From NCBI RefSeq assembly GCF_047948215.1, contig NC_134467.1, positions 37,552,520 through 37,616,519 of the forward strand: a stretch of DNA of 64,000 bases. Reading direction: 5' to 3'. The translations under genes were made by a program, and so were the position numbers. Origin of the DNA: Lycorma delicatula (lineage: Eukaryota; Arthropoda; Insecta; Hemiptera; Fulgoridae). This document shows, piece by piece, positions 32,275 to 44,800 of the stretch (positions are counted from its first letter, which is position 1; each line of letters starts with the position of its first letter). The notes beneath the pieces are model-generated. The model did not search any database. It saw only the letters and a program-made list of their open reading frames with translations, and had not been told where the DNA came from.

Positions 32275-33530
32275 AATCGAACAATAAAATGAAAACCCAG
32301 AGCCTTTAGTACTCAATAAAATAATCCAATCTTTGATATAACTAAAGGAACTTATTTCTGGTCAGGATGTTTAATTAATTACATCAATTATTCTTTTAGT
32401 AACAGAATATATAATATATTGTGTGACATTTTAATTTAATAAGCCAGGATATGTCATTCTGACCGATCTTTTTTTATAGGGTCATTAAAAGACCTATAAA
32501 AAAATAAGTTTTTCAGAGACAGAGCCAAGGCATGTTAATATTAAAGTTCATTTGTAAAGGTTACATCTTGTTAAATTTCATATATATGTGATATTTTTTC
32601 AAGTTGAATGATGATATTATATAAAGGAAAGTGAAAATTAGGAAGACCTAGTAAAAGATGGGTAATTACTATTAAAGTGTATGAGAAGGTGTCATCATGT
32701 TGTGAATCATATATAAGGAGAAAGCTCTAGATCTAGAAAAATGGTGAAACAGGTGTTTCAGGTCGTTGAACCTTTCATGTCTATGATGTCCAGCGGTATG
32801 TATGTGTGTCTTATTTATTGTAAATTCCAGAGTGATGACATCATTGGTACGCTCTCTCTTTCTCTTTCTCTCTTGTCATTTGGCTCCAATTTTTTTTTTT
32901 TTATGTATTATGTCTGGCATGCATGCAGTGTTCTCTTTTATCATAGTCTACCTGTCCTTTGCTTTTTTTTATCTGTACATTTACTTCATTGTATTAAGAA
33001 TTATCGTCTGTGTCATGCGTATAGTACTCTTCAAGGTCGTATAGTGAATTTATTAGTTGAGAATTTTTATCAATATTGTTATATCATGTTTTTTTTTGTG
33101 CTTTTAAGATTAATTTTTTATTTATGGCTAGTGTATCAGTCCATCCATAAAATAAATGACATCAAAATTTGTTATTATTATTATTACGGTAGCCTTTAAA
33201 AACACGACCGGATATAATTTAATTTTGGTTTCATTTCTGTTTGTTACTAGGTTGAATTATATAATAATTATGTTGGTCCTATAACTGATGATTGAGTTTA
33301 AATTATGTGTACCAATTTTATAAAAATTATATATAGCTGCGGCTAAATACTGCTACTTCTACATTGTTTAGATCAAACCAGTGTTTTACATAATTTCTCT
33401 TATGAATATCTTCTTTTAAATTTAATTTATTATTGTATGGGATAATCAATTTTGCATATATTTTAGAGATAAAGAAAAATTAATATTTAAAAAGACTTCC
33501 TGTAAAAGTAAATACTTATAATTTCACTCA
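32275..33530. other. Intron, no supported gene
   Basis: The open frame 32741-33199 (152 codons) is dominated by Phe/Leu/Tyr/Ser from T-rich DNA, has a (TCTCTT) stretch and no motif; I consider it chance. GGAAGACCTAGTAAAAGATGGGTA at about 32640 reads GRPSKRWV, a possible LINE C-terminal relic. Confidence 0.4.

Positions 33531-33532
<2 letters not shown>

Positions 33533-33589
<57 letters not shown>
33533..33589. repeat. (AT)n microsatellite
   Basis: About 28 AT dinucleotides without interruption. Confidence 0.95.
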
Positions 33590-33591
<2 letters not shown>

Positions 33592-33599
33592 GTGCAGTG

Positions 33600-34430
33600 A
33601 TCAGAGTTTTTTTTTTTTATTCATAAAATTTCATGTATGATCATCCTATAATAATTAATGATTACACTTTTTACATATTAAACAGCCTCTAGTGGGTGAA
33701 GAGGGCTTGCCAAGCTCCCCTCCACTATATGCGGGGTTACAATTGGGTTAGTTTTCTGGATGGCTGTTTAATCTCTAGAGGAAAATCAGTTGGTTTTTTG
33801 TTGCATGTTTGATCAGCGCAGAGTTTTTGTGTAGTTATGTGCTGTTAATATTTGGATAAAAATGCCCTGTTATTCTAAAGAGCTGTTGGTGGGATCTGTG
33901 AAGGACAACTATTTCAGTTTCATCAGAATGGTTTTTTTTTTTAATGTCATATGTGATTTCCTTTGAGGGTAGAATTTTATTTATCGTCATTTTCAATTTT
34001 GAAATCAATAGGTGTAGTTCTTAATCCTAATAGTTCCATACTGAGGTTGCTCGATTATATAAAACCAATGCATCCTTGATTTCATGTGTCTGGTGGCTGG
34101 AATAAAGGTGATGTTCAGAACTCAAAAGTGCTATACAAATTGCAGAAAAGTATTTAAAAAACCCAGTAAAAACAAAGCTCGATAAAATCGTGTTTAAGCA
34201 AAGCTTTATTTGAATAGTATTTTATATTTTTTAATTATTTATTTATTTATATTTTTAAATTTTCCTAGTGCAGATGTAAATATTCCAAATAGTTATAGAC
34301 ATCTGAAAAATCAGCAGTCGTATAATGGGCATCCCATTGTATTTTAATTTTTTTTAATTGTCATTATAACTTAAAAACTATAATTTATACATTTACATTT
34401 TTGACTGTTTTGCATATGGTACTAATAAGT
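33600..34430. other. Intron, nothing firmly recognised
   Basis: AAACAGCCTCTAGTGGGTGA (33679) and the later GGCTGTTTAATCTCTAGAGG (33763) are partly inverse to each other and might be ends of a roughly 100-bp element. The evidence is too weak to call it. Confidence 0.35.
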
Positions 34431-34449
34431 AAACATACCTGCAGACCAG

Positions 34450-34650
34450 GTAGAGTAGTGGTTTCAGCAGAACAGTGTTATAGCTGATACAGCCAACAAC
34501 ACTATGGCTTTCTTGGACAAGTAATTTCGAAGGGGTTGTGGCTCCCTTCGTTCTCGTGATGTATCTCCTTCAGACTTTTTCTTGTGGTGATACCTTAAGT
34601 ATGCTGCTTACAAAACTCGGCTCAGAGAATAAGGAAATGGGGAAACCACT
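34450..34650 (+). pseudogene. DUF4817/IS630-type transposase C-terminal relic
   Basis: A + frame reads DTANNTMAFLDK, a stop, then SLRSRDVSPSDFFLW, a stop, and YLKYAAYKTRLRE. The order matches the end of the Tc1/mariner-related insect transposases that carry an N-terminal DUF4817 domain (PPRSPDLSPLDFFLWGYLKDRVY). The third catalytic Asp (SDFFLW) is still present. Stops and missing ends show it is dead. Confidence 0.6.
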
Positions 34651-34759
34651 TCATTCTTTACTTTTAATAGTAAGCCTGGTATTGGATGGTTGTTATTCTT
34701 AAGGATAGTGCGTGTATTTTTTGAGTGATTTACAACTCATATCAGGTTGCTTGCAACCA

Positions 34760-35990
34760 TTTCGATTATAACGTTTTATAGTTATATTTATTGATTTTTT
34801 ATTGTTACATATAGTAATAGGTGATCGATTGATTTACTGGTTTTTATGTGGGTAGAATATAATATGTTAAATATGTGGTTAAAATATTTAAAAATTAAAG
34901 AGTAGTAATATTGAATAGCCATAGAAATATGTATAGTAATATAATTTAGAGAAGAATGTGTAGAAACAAGGGGGGGGGGTGTGTTTAGTACAAAGAATTA
35001 GAAGGTAGTGTACATCAAAAGAAGTAGAGGATGTGGTATATGTTTGGTTGTTTGTTACACTGGTGATAGCTGTTCTTGTTGTTCATGTTATAACGTCTAT
35101 TTAGGAATGAATACAATGTGTGAACGAACGACACGTTATTGCAATGATAAAGTAAAAACATCTGCTTTTATTTCGGCTTTGAGCATATATATATATATAT
35201 AAAATGGTCATTGCACTGAGGTCGTAATGTGAAGTCGTGTACCTCTTTCATAGTACATTATATAAAATGTTTTTGGATTGAGTCTCATAAGTAGAATAGT
35301 TTGGTATTATTGTGTGAAATTAAGTGATGTTTTTATTTTGTAATATTTCTTAATAACATATTATTATTTATTTTATTTTTATTCTGTTTTGTTATCCAGA
35401 TATATAAAATATTACCGTATAACAATGTATTTTTTTATAACATATATTTTTATTCGTTTACCAATAAGTATCGCAGTATTTCTGATGACTTTGATGTTTG
35501 TTAATAATCAAATATGTAACGAAGTCCAGTTAGAGTTGCTTTCTAGAAGAGTAGTGATGTTTATGCTATAGTAATACCTTTATTACCAGTTGAAAGAAAG
35601 TATTACTTGTAGGGTTGAATATTGTCTTCATTTTACTGGGCATGCTATGCCAATATCTAGTTTTTATAAAATGATCAGTAGTGATTTTATATATACACTA
35701 TGCGTGTATAATTTCCGTCGGAATGAAAGATTTATGTTACACGATATGTTAGTATATGTCAAAAGTACTTGAAGGTGTATTACTTGGCAAAAGTTACGAC
35801 AAAAGTTTTTTCTGCATTACTGGTATTTATTGGTTATTAGTCCATTTGTATAATTAACCACAACTATCAGATTATTCAGTTGATCAATTTTTTAAAAATA
35901 CAATATTAATTCTGTTCAAATTTATCCATGTATTAGAGCGACTTCATTCTTACACTTTACAAAAAATGAAATTGATATTATTCAGTTACA
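34760..35990. other. AT-rich intron, nothing recognised
   Basis: Contains a G-run (34971-34978) and a short (TA)n stretch at 35185-35201. Several small frames (for example 35389-35571 and 35590-35772) have AT-driven composition and no motifs. Confidence 0.45.
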
Positions 35991-35995
35991 AATTG

Positions 35996-36447
35996 TCAGG
36001 AAAAAATTTTTGAAAGTATATGTTTGGAGTATCGCTCTATATGAAAGTGAAACTTGGGACGATCGGAGTATCTGAGAAGAAAAGATTAGAAGCTTTTGAA
36101 ATGCGGTGCTATAGGAGAATGTTAAAAATCAGATGGGTGGATAAAGTGACAAATGAAGAGGTATTGCGGCAAATAGATGCAGAAAGAAGCATTTGAAAAA
36201 ATATAGTTAAAAGAAGAGACAGACATATAGGCCACATACTAAGGCATCCTGGAATAGTCGCTTTAATATTGGAAGGACAGGTAGAAGGAAAAAATTGTGT
36301 AGGCAGGCCACGTTTGGAATATGTAAAACAAATTGTTAGGGATGTAGGATGTAGAGGGTATACTGAAATGAAACGACTAGCACTAGATAGGGAATCTTGG
36401 AGAGCTGCATCAAACCAGTCAAATGACTGAAGACAAAAAAAAAAATT
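35996..36447 (+). mobile_element. LINE-W copy G, 5'-truncated
   Basis: Starts in GTCAGGAAAAAATTTTTGAA and ends GACTGAAGAC plus 11-12 A. Codes for the last about 140 residues (VYVWSIALYESETW, RRMLKIRWVDKVTNEEV, HILRHPGIVALILEGQVEG) with a one-base insertion near 36056 and a stop at 36195. Possible short TSD: AAATTGT at about 35990 and directly after the A-run. The following 70 bp is shared with the copy A flank. Confidence 0.87.
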
Positions 36448-36519
36448 GTTATCAGTACTATTCATCACAGACCTGGTTACTTTCCTAAATATTTAAAGCA
36501 CATAATTTTGCGTATTTCA

Positions 36520-38500
36520 GTGGTAATCTTTGAATTTAGTTAATCAAAGGGTTTGAGAATTTTTAAAGTATAATTTTCCTTTAAAAAACCAAATGAAAAG
36601 AAGAAACTTGATAGGTAGAGAAAATAAATGCTAAAAATAACGGTTTTTGGCCATTTATTTCTTGATACATCAAACTGTTTGCCCATGAAGAAATTACCAC
36701 AAAAATTTATCAAAATTCGATTTACATTAGAGTGTTAGTTGTTCATGTATCTATCAAAGTGAATCCAAAACTTATAAAAAAAAAGAAAACTTCTAAATAT
36801 ATATATTAACACAGATAAAGTTGTTCATCAGTTCTGTTTTAGTAATCTTTCAGTTAAATGAAAATTTGATTGAATGTAATATGGGTACAGTTTTAATATT
36901 TTTGATTAACTAGTCAAACATATTAAATATTCTTTTTACACTTTCTTCAGTTAACCCTTGCTCAATTAGTTGTGCCAATTTAGTGAAATTTTAAGCCAAA
37001 TTAAATTCATTCGTACGATAAATAAAATAACACGTTAATTAAATATAATTTGTTATTGAACTCTTTGTTTTTCATTGTAACACATGTTATCACAATAACG
37101 TACTAACACTAAACTTTGCAAAATTGAATTGCTAATCCTGATGTTAGATGAAAGTTAGCCTTCTGGTTTTCCCATGATAAATTTTCTGACTGAAGTTCAG
37201 TATTTGTCATATTTTGAAATTTTATTAACAAACTAGGTAGCGAGTTTCATTTGTAAGGTATTATGAAATGGTTAAAATTGTTTTTAAATTATTTTAATCT
37301 TAAGCCAGAGATTTGTATCTTTGATTATTTTGTTAAAATATATATTTTTTAAGGTTTTTATAAAAATTAGATTTGAAAATCTCTGTTTAGAAAAATAACC
37401 TTTTTTTTTCAATTATAAAGGTCTATTATCATATAAAACATATTTGGAACAGTTTGATTTCTGTTAAAATATCAGTAACAGTGGATGATGATTGAATCTT
37501 ATACATGTTCCTTTTTATAATAATACAGATTTTTTACTGTTGAATGAGCTAAATTGATATTTCTTGATGGTACATTAGATAATTATTTAAAAATGATGAT
37601 TGTTTAATAGAGGTCCTGCTTCAGATGTTTTTATATAGTTGTAATCAAACTCCATTTGTACTAAATCAAGTACAAGGTAATTGTAAAGACTGTTTCATCT
37701 TTAGCACAGATATAATAAGTATCTTGCCTAAAAATTAAAGAACACCTTGGAGAAGAAAGTAGATAGATCCTTGGTAAATCAAGAATTGGATAGGGTTGAC
37801 TTTGAAATGAGACCAAAGTCTCTATATAAAAAAAAAGAACTTTTATCGCTATCTTGGCCATCAGGTTATTTTGTTCAGGATGGAAGCACCGCGTTATTAA
37901 TAATTTTACACTTACAAGGCGTATTCTTTGTATTTTTTAGCGTATGAAAGTCCATTCTAAAAATGAACTGTTCACCTAGATTTTTTTTTTAATTGTTAGA
38001 CATTTATTTCACTTTAATTCAGATAATTGCATCAGTTTACTGGATGTTTGACGGGGTCATACAAACAAGTCTTCCAGATTAATTTTCATTTTTAATTCGA
38101 AATTGTGTGAATGCCTTTAAAATATTCCAACCTCTTATAAACATTCTGTGAATCATATTTAACTTTACATATTGTGCTAACATCTTTTATATATGTATAT
38201 ATATATATTAAGATAAAACTGGTTTTGCTAAAGTAAAATCTAACTGTAAAATTTAAATATGTTTTAGTCATCTATAGAACACTCCTAAAAATTCCAGAAA
38301 TAAAAAAAGAAAAGAGAAAAGGTTTCATTCCTATACATTCAATTGACAAGAAAATGTTTTTGCATTTTTACCAACTTAATAGAATGAAATTTACCCTAAA
38401 TTTATTTATTATTTTTCAGTTGATTAGTAGTTAGAATTTTGAATAGCTTTTTTGAATATTTTTAATAATTTTGATTTTCTGTAACCAGGAAATTGCTTTA
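36520..38500. other. AT-rich intron, nothing recognised
   Basis: Plain AT-rich sequence with (TA) runs near 38197-38208. No coding frame with a motif and no repeated block. Confidence 0.45.
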
Positions 38501-38689
38501 TTATTTTTTTTTTCCTTTGATTAGACCTTTTTAAATCTTGTTGCATCTTTCTTCTGTTGTTTCCAGTACTTTTTCATTCTTTCCGAGAATGTTTGTTTTT
38601 GCTCTTAAGTTAAATTCCCTGGAGCTGTTCTTCGGATTCTCCTTTTCATCTACTGTGAAATCCTCATTTGTTTTTCAAAATTCTGTTCT

Positions 38690-39370
38690 ATCTTTAATAA
38701 TTTTTTTAAAATCTTTATTTACTCCTTGATTTACTTCTCGGTGTCACCCTATTTTGGTTTTTCTATGTTTGTAAAAGTTAAAAAATTGTTTTGTAAGTCT
38801 ACCTACTGTCACTCATTCTATAAATATGCCCAAAAAAAAAACTTATTATTTGTATCTCTAAATCTTCTATTTTTTGGTTAGATTTTAGCCTTATAATCTT
38901 TCTTTGTTCTTTTGGGTCCAAAAATCTTCTTTATGATTATCCTTTCTTCTTTTAAAAGATTTCTTACATTAAACTTTCCTAATGATTTTCTTACATATAA
39001 GGCTTCTGGACAAATTACAGTTTTGTAGTGTCGTAGTTTAGCTTTATAGTTTAAGAATACTGTCAGTCTGTAAACTGTTTTCATTTTGTGGAATTTTTTT
39101 TAATTCCTTATTTTTCAAGTACAGTTTGTGTTATTATCTCCTCAAGATACTTAAATTTGCTTACTTTGTGTATTTTTTTGTCCTTTATCAAACATTATTC
39201 TTTTACACAGTTCTTATCATCGGTTATAAATTCTGTTTTTTCATAAGATATTACAAAAGCTTTATTTTTGCTGTTTTCTGTTAGTAGATGTACTTTTAAT
39301 TTTGTTTCTTCTGCATTTTTAACTCTAGGATAACTACGTCATCTGCAAAGACTTAATGATTAATTTCTTT
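38690..39370 (-). pseudogene. Old LINE relic, reverse transcriptase to C-terminus
   Basis: Minus-strand frames give, in order: VFADDVVILELKMQKKQN (RT active site FADD, about 39353-39300), KFKYLEEIIT (about 39155), then an open frame 39084-38878 with AKLRHYKTVICPEALYVRKS and ERIIIKKIFGPKRTKKDY, and finally FGHIYRMSDSR in another frame (about 38835). This is the usual LINE thumb/C-terminal order (FKYLG.., TVIxPEALY.., ERKILRKILGP.., GHxxRM). Many stops and frame changes. Clearly a different lineage from LINE-W and older. Confidence 0.7.
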
Positions 39371-40309
39371 TTTTACGTTCCAAAATAAACAAATTCTGAG
39401 GTTCGATATTTATTGGTATTATCTATCATCATCTTTTTTTTTATGCTCTGTTCATGAATGTCTTGTTTAGTATGCTATAATTATTAATAAATTGTTTATT
39501 AAATAATTTAATCGATAAATAAATATGCTAGAGAAAAACAACTCTTCCTAAGATAAAAAATTTGATGTAAAATAAAAAAAATGTTTGAATAAACTATTGC
39601 AACTATTCATCATTGGTTCTCTTCCAGTTAGGAATATTTCCGTTGTGTTTTATTTTGTGTTGAATATTTATATCATTATATTATTTTTCTTTATATTCAT
39701 TATTTATTTTAGACTACATCATCCCGTAACTCCGCTCATTATCTATATCTCTCTCATTCTCCCCCCACTCTTTCCAATTAATCCACTCCCCCACTCATCT
39801 TTCTGTCCTTCAGTAACTGCTTATGTCGGTCGCATATGCATGATTTATTGTTATTTATAAATAATTATTCATACATAACGCACAATTATTTTTCATAATA
39901 TTAACCGTATGTTTATATTAATTTTTTTCTCCATTAATTGTTGTTTGTAATGTCATTGAGAATAATTTTTAAAATGGCCTGTAGCCATTTTGTAAATAGT
40001 TATATCGACCTCTACATCAGAGTAGTTGCATCTTTTGCCTTTCGTTCATGAGGTTCTGTGTTTGAATCCTGTCATACTCGGCATTTATCATATGATACAA
40101 AAATTAATTTAATGATTATCATAACTGTGGTAACATTAATTGTTGAGTAGATTTGTTAAATGAATAGATTTGGTTTTTGAGATAGTATGATTCAATCAAG
40201 AATGCTTCTCACGTCTTTAAAAAAAAAAGATTATTATTTCTATGAAATTAATTACAAAACATATTTTTTTAACTTTTTATGAACAATTTAATAAAATTAA
40301 ATTTATTTT

Positions 40310-40690
40310 ATATTTTTTTATAGCTCTCTCATACATAGTTCTTTATTTGTTCTGAGGTGATCTTCTAAGTTCAGAATAATCACTGACATAAATCTTATGT
40401 CCTCAGTTATTTGTTTCATTAATTTCAATGTATATATTTTTTAAAGTTTTTGCCTTATGTATGTTTCTCCATCAACAGATTTATTAAATTTTTACAAGAT
40501 TCTGGTATGCACAAGTGTCTCGTATTTGTTTTAAGACCTCTTTATTTTCAATTTTGTTGAGCCTCCTAATTTTCAACATATAACACCATATTTTTTTAAG
40601 GTCCATGATCTTTCCATTTTTCAGTATCGTAAAACATTACATTCCACCAAAAACATTGTTATGAATTTCTTTTCAATTCATTATATGTAT
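40310..40690 (-). pseudogene. Old LINE C-terminal relic, distant LINE-W relative
   Basis: On the minus strand, piecing frames gives LWNVMFYDTEKW (compare VWSVALYGSETW in LINE-W) and IWCYMLKIRRLNKIENKEVL (compare MWCYRRMLKIRWVDKVTNEEVL) at about 40650-40520. Framing is broken and no active site remains. It probably continues the same ancient insertion as 38690-39370 or a separate one; the 900 bp between them is unassigned. Confidence 0.55.
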
Positions 40691-40864
40691 ATATTATTAT
40701 TATTATTGAAGATAATAAAATACTCTTTCATATACCATTCTTCTTTTGATATTTACATTACACCATCCATTCTTTATAATTCTTATTTTTTTTACAACTT
40801 ATGCTACATTTCATAGAACTGGCCTTATCAATGCTTCCTTGCCCAATCCAGACTTCTGTCTCTT

Positions 40865-41876
40865 CTTCTTTTATTTTCTGTTTATCCTCTGGAAGCGCCG
40901 TAAGGTATTACTTCAGAGGATGGATGAGGATGATATGTACGAATATAAATGATGTTTAGTCTTGTAGAGTCTCCGGTCAACCATTCCTGAAATGCGTACC
41001 TAATTGAAACCCAACCACCAAAGAACACCATCCAACCCCATAGGGGAAAGACACCTATCTTATGACATTACCGGTCACCACACCACCCCCTCCGTTCCAA
41101 GCTCTGAGGGGCTTGATCAGAGTTCGTCTTTAGACCTCCAATTGATTACTCTCACAGTCATCAGCCAGGCCTCGGTCGGGATGCCACCGATGTAAATGCC
41201 CCGGTAGACATTTGCATCAGTAAATACATATCAAATTTCGCCTTCACGTAGGTCTCAAATGGAAATCTTCACATTCAACCTAACATGATTCCCTCAAACT
41301 AACTGACCAAAACCAAGGAAGCGCAAACCCCGTGCCTAGTACAGATTTGACAACACCGTGACTGTGATTGCCTCAGAAAACGAACGAGTTTTAAAGTTAA
41401 ATCAGTGCTACACTCATACCAATCAAAATTGTGTTTTACGCAACATAGAAATTCAGACCTACACCCAAATAAGTCGACCATTTTGTCGCCTTAAAAGGGG
41501 AAAGCAACCACATTTCGGTCTGCGCAGGAGCCAGGTACAAACCCCTCACCACCCCAGTCCCATCATGATGTCTCGCGTGGCATTACCAATTCACGATCAG
41601 GACTGCCGCCAGTGGAGGGAAGCCACATCCCCAGTCGGGTACCATATCCCAGCAGCACAGACACCCCCACCAACGGGAACCCCATATCGAATCACAAACA
41701 ATACCAATATAACCGTGGCATGATGCCAATGCACTTACCAAAGAACACCAGTATCCACGATATAGTAACCATATAAAAGTAATTGCCTTTACTAGTATTT
41801 GAACCTTAGAACTCTCGACATTGAAATCAGCTGATTTGTGATGATGAGTTAACCACTAGACCAACCTGGTGGGCTA
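40865..41876 (-). mobile_element. SINE-A copy 4, split by a 706-bp insertion
   Basis: The 3' half lies at about 40865-41030 (TATTACTTCAGAGGATGGAT, CAACCATTCCTGAAATGCGT, ACCCAACCACCAAAGAACAC). The 5' half lies at 41737-41876 (CAGTATCCACGATATAGTAA, AACTCTCGACATTGAAATCA, ACTAGACCAACCTGGTGGG). The two halves join exactly if the insert and one copy of the 14-bp duplication are removed. Confidence 0.88.
41031..41736 (-). mobile_element. 706-bp GC-richer insertion of unknown class, 14-bp TSD
   Basis: Flanked by ACCAAAGAACACCA at 41017-41030 and 41737-41750. The insert is GC-rich for the region, with no A-tail or terminal inverted repeat. It shares GGCATTTACATCGGTGGCAT (minus strand, about 41205-41186) and a following GATGACTGTGA with the repeat at 16.73 kb. 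A long staggered-cut duplication points to target-primed retrotransposition. It may be a LINE 5' fragment or an untranslated, SINE-like passenger. Short frames (41004-41195, 41358-41723) have no motif. Confidence 0.75.
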
Positions 41877-41879
41877 GAT

Positions 41880-44800
41880 TTCTACCTCTTGGGGACTATT
41901 AATGAATCAGATAGAGAATTCTTTCCATACATTTTACGTACCTATACGATTTTTCTGTATTTTCCTCAATTCCATCCTTCAAAGGTTAGTTTTAGTTGGC
42001 TTCTGTTTACGTTCTGTTCTACTAATTTTGTGTAACCAGTCATTGACCATAGAAGTTCATCTCACTTTATGGAGATTTGTCAACATCCATATATATCTCA
42101 TTGCCATATAAATTGGTGGGAATTGACATAACGTATAAATAAATTTCAGTAGTGTCTGCGATCTAAGTTTATTCTTTAATGATACTTCAATAATGCCATT
42201 CAACTTTTTTTTGAATACGTTGAATTCATCAAGGCAAGATTGACATATTACATCCCAAAAAGTTGAAAGGTGAAACTTGCTCTGTTATTACATTTTATAT
42301 ATCTGTTTTTGGATATACAGGAAATTAACCACAGGTTATTACTTGGATTTTTCAGTGAAAATTGTTAAGTTATATTTCTCTCAACCTCCAAAGTACATGT
42401 ACTGCTTACTATAGAGTTTATTCCTATTGGAATGACAACCTAGTTGTCAATCAGGTAACTGTAAAGTTTGTACACTTCCCATAACTACAGTCCTAGACAT
42501 AAAATGGTTTCTATTTAACCCACTCATGTAAAGCATCATCACTATACAAATTGAATTTTACTATGTAATATAAAAAGTTTGCAACTTTGTTATATAATCA
42601 ATATTTTAATCTTGTGTTATTGCTTCTTCCATATTTTATTATCTTTGTTGTAGTTTTTTCCACATTGAATCTTGGCGATAATTTTGTGTCATTCAATATT
42701 TTTCTAATTTTTTTGTTGGTTTTTACGTAAAAGAAAAATGTTATTAATGAATTAAAACATATTTATTTTCCTTACATTCAGATATAGTTATTTTATTTAA
42801 CATATTTTTCCTTTAATTTTTGTATTTTCTCTCTCTCTCTCTCGCTCGCTCTTTGTATGAGTTAAACATGTATATATTTTTTTCTGTCATGGTTACTGTG
42901 TAAAACAAAAGAACTTTTGTTGAGAAGTCTTTCACACCAGCTTCTTATTGTGTAAATTAATTTACCCCAGGTAATTCACAAAAAATGTAAAAAGCTTTCA
43001 GGACATATATAGTGATGAAATTAAAGAGGGAAGTTTATTTAAATATAAATTCATTAGAAAGGGTTGGCTGGCGAAAGATTTTGCCCTGATTTCTTTGCTT
43101 TTGGTAAAGTTAATTCAGACTATTCTTGGAAACTAATATAAAATCTGTCCTGAAAAATAGATCACAGAACTGTATTTTTAATTATTTTCTAGAAATCGGG
43201 TAAAAGACAAGAGATTCGGGTCGATAAACATTCTATTTTATGTTTGGCATAAAATAACATTGTCAGATAGTGAACGTGTAAAAGTTAAAAAAACTGGTAG
43301 AGAATTTGATTAGAGTAATTTAGTGCTAATAAAGCCTGTAGGAATTGTATACCAACGTAACAATTTTGAAGTTAATTAAAAACAAAACATATCAAATGTG
43401 ACAGATTTTTTAACTGTTTATTAAGCGAAAGAAAATTCTCAATATTACATAGCAAAAGAATTAAATAATTTAGAAAACCCAAACAATTAAATAAACTGCC
43501 GAAAAAAGCCCTGAAAGACATTGTTTGTTGGACATGGAGCTGTATTTATTGTTGAAGGATATTTTTGAAGTTACAACTATGGTACAGATTTTTTTTTCTT
43601 ACAAATCAGATTTCTTATAAAACTATTAATTTTACAAAAGTGCTGAAATCAGGGTAAAATTTTTTACTAGTCGATACTCTAATGAAACTATGTTTACGAC
43701 TTTATTCTTTATCTTCCGCAGTAGAACATGTCCTGGAAGTTTGTTACATTCTTTGTGAATCACTCTGTTGTATATAACATAGGAAATCAGTGTTTATGTT
43801 TACACACAAATTATGATTTTTTTTTTTTATTACAAATTTTATGAAAGTTATCGATTGGTAGTCTAGTATGACACAGGATATCGTACTTTGTATTATTATG
43901 ATTTTGTAATTATTATAGTGTTTATATTGAACTTTAAAAACTTTTCTCATTTTGTGATTTATTACTGTTGCTCATACCTCTTGTACGTCAAACTGTTCCA
44001 TCATTTCAACTTTGATTGCAATAATCTATCACTCCCTTTTATTGTAGTTATTATTTTTTTGCAGATTTAGTTTTTTAATTTCTCTTTGAATTTTTTCATT
44101 TTATATTGATACTTTTGTACAGTTTTAATATTTTTGTTTATAGCTATTTCAGTTGTTATTAGAAATAACTGTTTATTTTTACTCAGTAATATTAAAATTG
44201 ATTTCTATACTTTATTGTTTCACATATTTTTTGTTGGTCGAGTTACCTGCCTGTTGGATGTTTTAAATTATTGGTTGTAGGTTGAGTTTTGTTGTTCATT
44301 CATGTATGTAATTTAATTTTTAATTTTGTCATTGTAATTTCACTTACTTAGTAAAATACAGATGTATCAGTTAGACAAACAGTTCATTTGTTTCATTACT
44401 TTTCTAATGAAATAAAAGTTAAAGGACTATATTAACACTTTGCACGTTAAAATTTCATATAGTTACTTTTTAATCGTGATATGTTAGAAAAGAGAAAATG
44501 GCTAGTTTACCAAAAGCATGAATTTATAATTATAACCATCATGTTATTTATTAAGTATGCAATATAACTTTTTTCTATTGTGGATTGAAAAAAGCTCTTG
44601 CTTCACATTTTAATATTATTGATTATGAAGTATGCAGTATAGTGAAAGAATTACGCTCTTGGTAAAAAATCTACCCCTTACCAATTTTTGTTTTTCTCGT
44701 TATTTTGAGATATAAAATATCTTGATAATCTTGATTGTAAATTTGTAAGTTTATTGAAAAGTATATGTACTGCACATTTATCTGAGACTACTACAAGAGT

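Noticed and set aside
32741..33199. 152-codon hydrophobic frame that might look like a membrane protein
   Set aside because: Phe/Leu/Ser/Tyr content follows from T-rich DNA. No conserved motif, no repeat or homologue seen, and an overlapping frame is equally open.
40000..40100. Possible tRNA gene from the GTTTGAATCC B box
   Set aside because: No complete cloverleaf could be drawn: acceptor stem and anticodon arm are missing. At most a SINE fragment.
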